Shown one piece after another: positions 15,235 through 23,302 of a stretch of 27,500 nucleotides of DNA (its first letter is position 1; each line of letters begins with the position of its first letter). The notes beneath the pieces are model-generated. The model was not told where the DNA came from and did not search any database. It saw only the letters and a list, made by a program, of their open reading frames with translations. The position numbers were made by a program, and so were the translations under genes. The stretch lies in NCBI GenBank assembly GCA_000320545.1, contig ADNK01002225.1:15001-42500 (forward strand). The letters run 5' to 3'. This stretch comes from Bigelowiella natans CCMP2755 (taxonomy: Eukaryota > Cercozoa > Chlorarachniophyceae).

Positions 15235-16483
15235 TCGTTCGTGGCCCCCTGCGCCTTGTGGTCTTCTTTGATGGCATGGCACATCTAATGTAAGCTGGGT
15301 GATGAAATTAAGAGAGAATTCATCGTAATTCTAGCTGCTGCCTTTCTAGCTTTGCTTCCATTGACATGTCGACGTGTGCATGACCATGACTAGGATATCC
15401 TTGCTTGAGGAAGTAGCTGGATGATGCAAGCTAGCTCTAGCTGTAGTGACGCACAAGTAGCCTAGCTAGCTGGTGCCATGCATGTGCATGGAGACGGCAT
15501 TTGTTTTATCAGCCGCATCTAGGCATGCTAGCATGTCTGGACATTGCATCTTCCTAGAGTTGTAGAGGGTATGCACTTGTAAGGCGGATATAATTAATCA
15601 ATTAAATTTGTTCAATGTGGTCATCCTCATGTAGCTCTAAAGCTATGCAATGCATCGGCTACAGCGCTAACTAGCTAACCTTGGATCTGTTGGCTTGTGT
15701 CTAATGTTATTTGATGAGATGTATCTAGTCCGCAAGTTTGCTGGCTGTCATCGCGCGCCGATTTTTGTTGCTACATCAACCTGCAATTAATGCCAAAAGC
15801 AACAGCCAATACGATGCTGGCTAGCTGGTTCTGAGCGACGCAATCACGCTCAATTTTGTTGCTTTGTCAGTGACATCAATCTACTACACATGTAACGGTC
15901 TAGCGGTGTTATTAAGTCTTGAAGTGCTTGATCAAATACTGTTTAAAAGAGCACATTGCGATCTAGAGATAGTCGACAATCTAGCATAACAATGTGTGCG
16001 TCATGGCAGCAGCCAATGCTAGCAATGGGACACGCAATGGCATGCACTATTGCACACGCTAGCACGTGCTAGCGTGACAACTACTTGACTACAATGCACG
16101 AGTACAGCAGTGTGCAACATGTGGTCCTGCATCCATGCCCATGTGAAAATTAAAGCTAAGGCAATATTGTCGGTTCAAGCTGAAATGTCGTCGTAACTAG
16201 ATAACGATTCGATGATCATGCTAGGATTTTGAGACTTTTATTATACACATAGTTGTTCTTTATAATTTGAAGCGAAAGGCATACTTCACGTTTCAGGTCT
16301 GGGAATTATGAACACAGTCGTAACACCCAGCTAGTTTGTTTGCTGTTGTTTGTAATAATAGCCTTCAACATGCAATGAAATACTGAACGATATTAGGACT
16401 GGATTTTAATTGTCTTGGTACCGCTATTGACTCAAGAACATATATCGTTGTTTCACAAGTAAATACAAGATACAACCGCAGTA
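15235..16483. other. Convergent intergenic region rich in CTAG and CATG tetramers
   Basis: No open frame of note lies between the E1 stop and the stop of the minus-strand FAIM-PX gene. Both genes should end here, so the region holds two 3' UTRs and terminators. It is packed with self-complementary tetramers (CTAG, CATG, TGCA), often as GCTAGC or GCATGC, especially from 15,330 to 16,090. It includes a 22-bp perfect palindrome at 16055-16076. A TTTATTATA stretch near 16,237 reads as TATAATAAA on the minus strand and could serve as the FAIM-PX poly(A) signal. No dinucleotide microsatellite is present, in contrast to the gene to the left. Confidence 0.7.
16055..16076. repeat. Perfect 22-bp palindrome
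   Basis: The two 11-base halves are exact reverse complements and meet at an ACGT centre (CACGTG core flanked by GCTAG on each side). It could form a small cruciform or bind a symmetric dimer such as a bHLH factor on its E-box-like core. It lies between two converging 3' ends. Confidence 0.7.
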
Positions 16484-17380
16484 TCATAACTCGTCATCAT
16501 CATCGTCGAAAAGGCCCTCTACGAGTCCTTCCCCATCAGCGGTGTTGCCCACATCGGACTTCGAATCGCCGCCGTCAGTGACGTGTTTAAAGATATCATC
16601 TACAACATAGGGATCACGGGATTCTTGATCATCTTGCTTAGATTTATTTTCCGATTTCTTATTTCCTGACAACTGCGACTTCGAATCCGTTGCACCCTCC
16701 TCCCCTCTCTTCTCATCAGGCTTCTTCTTCTTCTTCTTCTTCCATAAGAAGGAAAGGAAATCTGGATTATTAACTACCTTTGGGACTTTTACGAGTTTGT
16801 TTACATATGTTTCTAGTTGTTTCCGCCTCTCCTCTAAAAAGGGCTTCGCAAAATGGTTTGTAAAGATTGGGTTGTGTCTCGGGGGTAGTCTTGGGAGGTT
16901 CTGGAGCAAGTGGTGGCCATCGTATGCCCCTCTTAGGAAGGCATCAAAGGTTACAAAATCCCGGAATCTTTTTACAAACGTATGCGTTTCCCCCTCGCAC
17001 GTCATTTCCACCCGGAAAACAGCCACTCTTTTCTCGCTTATCATTCGAGTAGACACCGAGGGTATCTTGCACTCGTATTCTTTTTCCTCATGATCGCAAA
17101 TATCGAAGGTCATCTCTGGCATGGGCCTTCCATCGAACTTGCAGGCATATGTGAAGGTGAAGTAGTCGATCCGTATCATAACCACCCCTTCCTTGCCCGC
17201 GATGTTGAATTTTATGTTCTCCTCCGCATCCATGATCTTTATGGAGTTCGTGATGCTCCGCCCATCAACGAGGAGCTCTCTTCGGCCAGATACATTGTTG
17301 TGTCGAAGTTGCACAATATGAGTAGTCTGCTGTTCTGGGTGCTTGACCCTCCAGCTCCGCGAAGTGATAGTGCCTCCCAT
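16484..17380 (-). CDS. FAIM-like N-terminal domain fused to a PX domain, charged C-terminal tail
   Basis: Intronless, 298 residues. The ATG at 17380 has A at -3 and G at +4. Residues about 5-90 resemble one lobe of Fas apoptotic inhibitory molecule (FAIM): SWRVKHPEQQTTHIVQLRHN, SGRRELLVDGR, IKFNIAGKEGVVMIRID and TFTYACKFDGRPM follow the beta-strand pattern W-x-V, H-x-V-x-L-x-H, G-R-R-x-L-x-V-D-G. Residues about 107-213 are a phox-homology (PX) domain: FVKRFRDFVTFDAFL with the phosphoinositide-contact Arg, LPRLPPRHNPIF for the Pro-rich loop, and FLEERRKQLETYVNKLV for the second basic contact helix. This suggests PI3P binding on endosomes. Residues 214-298 hold seven Lys, a mixed-charge disordered stretch and an acidic end (LFDDDDDEL). 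The stop of the neighbouring SLC45 gene, on the same strand, lies about 0.86 kb upstream. The PX call is firm; the FAIM call rests on pattern only. Confidence 0.85.
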   Translation of the reverse strand: MGGTITSRSWRVKHPEQQTTHIVQLRHNNVSGRRELLVDGRSITNSIKIMDAEENIKFNIAGKEGVVMIRIDYFTFTYACKFDGRPMPEMTFDICDHEEKEYECKIPSVSTRMISEKRVAVFRVEMTCEGETHTFVKRFRDFVTFDAFLRGAYDGHHLLQNLPRLPPRHNPIFTNHFAKPFLEERRKQLETYVNKLVKVPKVVNNPDFLSFLWKKKKKKKPDEKRGEEGATDSKSQLSGNKKSENKSKQDDQESRDPYVVDDIFKHVTDGGDSKSDVGNTADGEGLVEGLFDDDDDEL

Positions 17381-18242
17381 GCTTAGCTCGAAGGAGGCCA
17401 AGAAGGAGTGGAAACCTTGGAAATTCGTCCGCCAAATTCTGTTTAAAATACAGGGGATTTTCTATCTACGACAGCCGAAACTTCGTTATGCCTTTAATTT
17501 TATAGTTGAAAAATTAACCCGGAAACATCGCGTACCTTTGTGATGACTGCATTCATTTCACTCGCTCCTTCACTCAGGGCCACCTGCAATTGGCCACCTG
17601 ATCAACTGATCCTGGGCGAGCAAGGTGGGCACAAGACCAATGCATGAGCAGCGCACAGCATCAGATGGCAACACAATGTAATGATTCTGCGCCCCCTCGA
17701 TCCAACACGCTCGACGCTCATCACTCGTGCAGGTGAGGACAGTCAATTGACACGAAATTGGCCACATGCAACATGTCTGCACATGGCTGCTTCCGTGTGT
17801 CCGCTACGCAGGCATGCAACAGAAGCCTAGCAGCGGTGGCAGTGCATGTGACAGATCGCTTAAGGTGACATGCGATTCGCGCACTCATTGTTAGCTCTAG
17901 AGCTCTAGAGCTAGCTAGCTAGATGCTAGATGCGAAGATGTGCGGTACGCGCACATGCACACGCCAATGACCAAACTATTGATGCCACACGTTCAAGTCA
18001 ATCAGTGCCTTGACTGTGCCCACGCATTACAGCATGCCAGCATGTGCTGGAACAAACAAGTAAATCGGTCATAACATGTTCAGACATGGAGAAACGCATG
18101 CAGAGCACATCCTCTAGATCTTGTACGGGAATTATACGGGTCGGGAAGTGTGGCACTTACTTCCTGCTACCAACATCTATCATGCCATTTTGCTTTAAGA
18201 GACCGTAGTTCGTGGCATTTTAAGAACTAAAGAACTAAGCGA
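17381..18242. other. Intergenic region upstream of FAIM-PX, with CTAG palindromes
   Basis: No supported gene. The first part is the probable FAIM-PX promoter and 5' UTR; an AT-rich stretch lies at about 17,440-17,520. From about 17,560 on, the DNA is rich in GCATGC, CATG and CTAG tetramers. A 20-bp perfect palindrome lies at 17893-17912, directly followed by three CTAG units. The end near 18,190-18,242 is the 3' UTR side of the transporter gene. Confidence 0.6.
17893..17912. repeat. Perfect 20-bp palindrome built from AGCTCTAG units
   Basis: The stretch reads the same on both strands (AGCTCTAGAG repeated to end in AGCT) and runs straight into GCTAGCTAG repeats up to 17,932. It is another member of the self-complementary tetramer-rich sequence that fills the gene-free parts of this window. 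Confidence 0.7.
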
Positions 18243-19688
18243 CTATTTCTTGTACAGTAACGCTGCTGTTTCACGCAGAGGTGTTGCTTCGTCTATTACA
18301 CCATTTTTGCACAACCTTACTTGCCGGTGGGATGTGTTAATAGTTGGAAGCAGCAAAGCCTTGGGAAAACATACCAATAAGAAGCAATCGACGGTTAGAA
18401 CGAAGATGGCCACTGAAGAGATTGTTCCGCAACTCATCGGCTCTTGCTTGGATGAAAAGTAGTTTTGTGCCGCAGCAAGAACAGCAACAGTGATCTGAGC
18501 ATACACCATTGCATTGTTCATATATCCATTGAGCAATCCTCTATTTCGCATAGTGCTGTGTTTCAAGCTCGGTAGCGTTTCCAGAAGAACAAACGCATTA
18601 GATATGTGCACCGGATACATCAAGCCGCAAATTGAGATGAGAACGATAGTTGATTCTTTATCCCTTAAAATTGCGGTTAAGGACATGGCAATTGATCCCA
18701 GCAACTCTGCAATGCAGTACACTCTTCCTGTACCGAGGTTTTTGTTTAAAAATGGCAAAGCCAAATTTACAAAGAGCGAGATGAACGCTTGTATAACGAA
18801 ACCAAATGTAGCAAAGAGGACACCATTATTGAAGTTGGTGCCGTGGACGTCGGTACCGCCAAAGACACAAAACGCGCAATATGACGAGAAGAAAAAGCAA
18901 AAGTTGCAGGTGACTAACCATCCTCCAAATTGCATGACCCAAAGCACTGCAAATTCCCGAGGGAGATCCCGCCACGAAATATCTCCATGAGAAGCCAATT
19001 GTTGCGAATCGCCCTGATTTTTTTCATCTGCGATAGACACTACTGCAGCCATACACCCTCCCAATACTGTGAGATTAATCAGTAGGCATGCAAAAAATCG
19101 ATTGCCACCCATGTACGCAATCACGGAATCAGGAAGAAATGTGCAAATCACAAACCCACATATCCGTCCCAAAACTGCAAAGGATGTGTACAAATTATTA
19201 ATCCTGTGCAAATCCTCGTCGCTTTGGGCATTGTCGTTCAATAGGGCTCTAGTAGGAGTAAGAAGAAGATCGAGACTGATATCCATCAGTCCAAAACCGA
19301 CGAACACTATTACAATTGATATACTTTTAGAGCTGCCACATAATCCTGAAAGGAGCTCGCCAAACCAAAGCGAGAAAACAATTAAAAAAACTCCTAAGGC
19401 AGCCATTGCTGAAAATATGATTAAAAATGGCTTTCGTCTACCCCAGTCGCTCGTGCAATTATCACTTAGCCCGCCGCACCATGGCTGCATGAAGGTTCCC
19501 AAGATGGGATTTAACAACCACACGAGCGAGGCAAGATAAGAGGGAAGGTTCAATGTCATTAGGAACGGTACCAATAGTGCCTCTCCAACACACCAACCCA
19601 TTTCGATGGGCAACGCCCCTAGAGCTACTAGATGCTCTCTGCTCGCACGATCTCGGTAAAACCGGCGGCATTGGGGAGAGGAGGTCAT
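18243..19688 (-). CDS. SLC45/SUT-type (GPH) MFS sugar transporter
   Basis: Intronless, 481 residues, ATG at 19688, about 12 hydrophobic membrane segments. The family carries sucrose or other sugars, usually with protons. Visible signatures: TM1 GALPIEMGWCVGEALLVPFL; loop TM2-3 SDNCTSDWGRRKPF, the SD-x-C-x-S-x-W-GRR-x-PF motif of SLC45 and plant SUT proteins; TM4-5 region FGLMDISLDLLLTPTRALL, with the conserved D and the P-x-RALL element; then a cytosolic loop (DEKNQGDSQQLASHGD) between the two six-helix halves. The C-terminus ends RETAALLYKK, which contains an acidic dileucine motif (ETAALL), a common lysosome, vacuole or endosome sorting signal. Residue 1 lies 1.15 kb from the start of the divergent repeat-protein gene. 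The substrate cannot be told from sequence alone. Confidence 0.9.
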   Translation of the reverse strand: MTSSPQCRRFYRDRASREHLVALGALPIEMGWCVGEALLVPFLMTLNLPSYLASLVWLLNPILGTFMQPWCGGLSDNCTSDWGRRKPFLIIFSAMAALGVFLIVFSLWFGELLSGLCGSSKSISIVIVFVGFGLMDISLDLLLTPTRALLNDNAQSDEDLHRINNLYTSFAVLGRICGFVICTFLPDSVIAYMGGNRFFACLLINLTVLGGCMAAVVSIADEKNQGDSQQLASHGDISWRDLPREFAVLWVMQFGGWLVTCNFCFFFSSYCAFCVFGGTDVHGTNFNNGVLFATFGFVIQAFISLFVNLALPFLNKNLGTGRVYCIAELLGSIAMSLTAILRDKESTIVLISICGLMYPVHISNAFVLLETLPSLKHSTMRNRGLLNGYMNNAMVYAQITVAVLAAAQNYFSSKQEPMSCGTISSVAIFVLTVDCFLLVCFPKALLLPTINTSHRQVRLCKNGVIDEATPLRETAALLYKK

Positions 19689-20839
19689 GCCCAGATTGCC
19701 ATTGAGCAGTGCCCTACTCGTACTCTGTATTTCCAGGAAATCTCGAGAGATCGAGAGATTGTGACATTCCGACGACTGCGATTCGTGCGTGTCTCGAAAA
19801 TTCTCAAGACTTATGAGCCGTCTTCTGACCGTTGAGGCTCCAAATTTGTATATCTTGGATTATTGTCATGATATTCGTACCCTCGACAACTTTTTCTTAT
19901 ATATTCTGTCAAATTTTGGGCCCATAAGCCATGGCTCTTTTTCTTTTGTACCGTTAGTTTACGAGAAAATGAATTTTAAAAGGAGCAATTTATTATTGCG
20001 GGAATGTGTGCACAGTGTCATCAATGAATCTGACCTGATCCGATACCCCCACGCGAAACCAGGCTTCCTTGGTAAAAATACCCAACAAAATACATATATC
20101 TCTCCAGAACAAGAAACAGCAAAATTACATTTATTATTTAGTTATTCCAATGACATTTCTATAAATATATCCGTCATTATTTTACATATAGAGCAAAATC
20201 TCCATCCTTCTATTTAATATTGTATCGAACTATATCGAATTAAATACCTTGTAAAGCTAGCTCGTATCCGGAATCAGGTGGAAGCTGTTTTGCTGCAATC
20301 AGGCCGTTTGAACAAAATTGCAATATTGTGGGCCTCAGATTATTTTTATTTTTCTGTGATGCTCAAATTGGAGTATTTAATTGATTGGTCTCTCTACGAG
20401 TTGTCGTCAAATAATTACATAATACAAACATTCATAATTTATAAATATATTGAATTATTTTATACATTGAAAGTTTACATTCCTCTTTTTAAAATCCTGT
20501 GTATTTCACTACTAAAATCACGAATGCCGGTATATTTTTCGTGCTGCTAAATCCAACTTTCAGACTCAAATGTCTACAACTTTTCAGAGAGCAGTTGGGA
20601 TGCGCTGCTGCTCACAGAAACAAAAACAAGAAAAGGTTGGGAAAACGGACAACGCATTTTGAAGAACAACGATTTTCGGATGTCGCACCCTTTAAATGCT
20701 GAACACTCATGCTTCTATTTGTATAATCCCCCGTTTATGACGGGGATTCATTGAGCTGTTTATGCTTTCCGTGTGTCTGACAGTTGGGAAACTGGTACAT
20801 CTAGACATATTCGGATACGCTAATGGAGAGATGAGTGTA
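19689..20839. promoter_or_regulatory. Divergent intergenic region between transporter and repeat-protein genes
   Basis: AT-rich, about 1.15 kb, with no microsatellites. Open frames on the plus strand (about 19,789-20,217 and 20,278-20,550) start only at GTG or similar codons and show no domain, so I do not call them genes. It must contain the promoters of both flanking genes. A CTCGAGAGATCGAGAGA repeat-like element lies at about 19,742-19,758, near the transporter start. Confidence 0.5.
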
Positions 20840-23263
20840 ATGCTAGCTCCCCCCCGGCGGATGATGACACCTCTTCTTATCCTTTTCGCCACCCTCTTTG
20901 CGGCGGTCACTGCCTCGCAAACTACTGTACATCCCGAAACTCGCGTTGTTCCAAGGTAAAAATTGCTTTGCTCTAACCATCGTGCAAGAACGTCGCGGGT
21001 CCGGTGAGATGCGTGGCTCTCCTTCCTTGGCCCTTGTTTCTAACATATTTTATGCCCATTGCTTTTTCATTATCTTAGCATGAGAAAACAAGTTGGGCCT
21101 CAAAGGCCAGCATTGGCCTTCGCTTCAAGGGCACTTGCAGCAAGGGCAAGGCATCCCAAGCGGATCCAAGCAATTATTCACGCACAAAAAGACCCCGCTC
21201 CAGAAAAGGACAAGGAACAGCTGGTCGAAAGCGACAACAAGATCTTCTCGAAAATCCAATCCAACGTAAGAATATTGTATGTTAGAAGAAAGTTGCAAAA
21301 TTGAGTGTCGCTACCTCTCGCAATAACGCTGCCATCGCTAGTAATTCTATTTGATTGAGTCCTCTTCTGCTGTTCTGCTATCTAGGATGATGCGATGAAG
21401 ATGGTTGATAACATCAAAAACAATACAAAGAAATGGTTCCTTACAGCTGGAGCAACATCCTACGGCATCGGTACCCTGCTTTCGACCCTTTCAGGTAGAT
21501 CGTTTAACACTAAACTTGAGCCGTTTCAAGTGCTCATCCGCTATCACAACTCCGCAGCTATGGGTCGCCACGGTCCCCCAGAGGTTGCGGGAATGAACGC
21601 GATGGGCTTGATATGTAAGAATTCTTTTCATACAATGAAGTCATCGATTTCCATTTTTGACAAATCTCTGAATAATGAACCGCATAGTGAATTGTATACC
21701 CCTCGATTCCTTCCACACGCCACGAGTTCCTTCCGGACAAAGCACCGTCGCCCTAATTTAGACTCCACCCAACCCTCTTCCAATTTTCACACACCATATT
21801 ATTTAATCGAATGGACCTTCTTATTGCATGAGCTAGCCATTAATTCCATCAAAACAATCGCAGTTTTCTCCAGCTTGCTATACATGGAGAAAGCTAAACA
21901 GTACATTCAACGCCATGCGGCAGGTATCAGGAAGCCCTAATGTGTGCCTATGGACGAGAGACGAGTAATAACCAGCATGTATCATCCTTTCACGGACTTT
22001 CTTTTCTATGCAGAACTGACCAGACGTCCGAAGCAGCTCGTTCCAATTCCCGTTCGGGTCGCTACTGCTCCTACCCATGCGCCCGAACTCGATCTTCCGA
22101 GGTCGCTCAAGTCGAGTCCACGGACGGCAAAACCAGAGCGGCTGACCCCGCTGAAAACCACAAAGCGTGCGGCTTCTCCGGTAATGGAGTCGTCGCTGAA
22201 GAGGGCGGCGAAGAGGGCTGAGAAGAAAGAACACCGCAAGGAGAAAAAACACGAGTCGAAAGACCTGCCGCTCGATGGAAAGACTCGATACCTCGAGATC
22301 ACTGCTCCGAACGAGAAGCCCCGAGCTGTAACAGCAGGGGAGCTCAAAAAGAAGCCTTTGTCGTCGTCCTCTGCCGCCTCGCCCACCCCATCCGTCACCT
22401 CGTCCAGGGAGTCATCGAAGCACCTCGATAGCCTCGATAGTTCGCTCAGGCTGAAGAGGCCGCACCCTACGAAGGAGGGCATCGTCGGACCACGCGGGAA
22501 GAGTCGAAAGCGCATTGTCTCCCCGGACGTCTCTGACGAGGTGCAGATCGCCATGCGCTACCGAACCGCCACTCACAGCGAAGGCGAAAGAGGGCGCGCG
22601 GCTCCGAGCAAGGACGGCCTCCCCTCCTCCCAGAACCGCTTCTCATTCGACGAGGAGCTCCCGGCCGCCCTCATGAGCGCGAACGCCCAAGCTAGTTACT
22701 CCTCGTCGCTGACCGGGAAGGACGAGGACGGTAACCCCGCGTTCATAATGCCCAAGCCGTACCACCCTCGCGAAAGCGAGGATGAGGCGGCAGAGCAGCT
22801 ATTGCTGCGACGAGATCCAGAGGTATCAGCCGCGCTGGACATGGCCCGTAGGAGAGCTGCGGCTTACGTCGCTGCAGCCGCGAAGGCCACCATTGCTGCG
22901 GGAGCTCTGGTCCCTCCAGTACAAAAGCCCGACCGTAATGAAGTTGAGGAAGGACACCGTAAGAAGGCTGCTGCTTACGTCGCCGCAGCGGCCGAATCCA
23001 CCATTGCTGCTGGAGACAGAGCCGTTCCGTACAAAGGCGAAAGCATCAAGGAGGACAGTGAGTCACCCCCCAGCTACCATGACTTCAGGGCCACGCTAGG
23101 GAAAATCCGTGACCTTGTCAACGACAAGCCTCACCCGTACCGCGAGAAGAAGGAAGCGGCGCCCTCGTTCCCTCCCCCGGTTGAGGAGAAGCTGGCACCG
23201 TATCAAGTGGACAAGCCGTACCGAGCATCAGCTAAATCTCAGTCTGCAGGTGAATATGTATAT

Positions 23264-23302
<39 letters not shown>

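Noticed and set aside
16484-16500. C-terminal DDEL of the FAIM-PX protein as a KDEL-like ER-retention signal
   Set aside because: The protein has no signal peptide and PX domains face the cytosol, so a lumenal retrieval signal makes no sense.
19789-20550. Plus-strand frames of 142 and 90 residues in the AT-rich divergent region
   Set aside because: They start at GTG, lack domains and have composition like plain AT-rich DNA.
21395-21940. Frame of 181 residues running through the third exon of the repeat-protein gene
   Set aside because: Its first part is the real exon; the rest is intron, because the donor at 21495 and acceptor at 22013 restore phase to the next exon.
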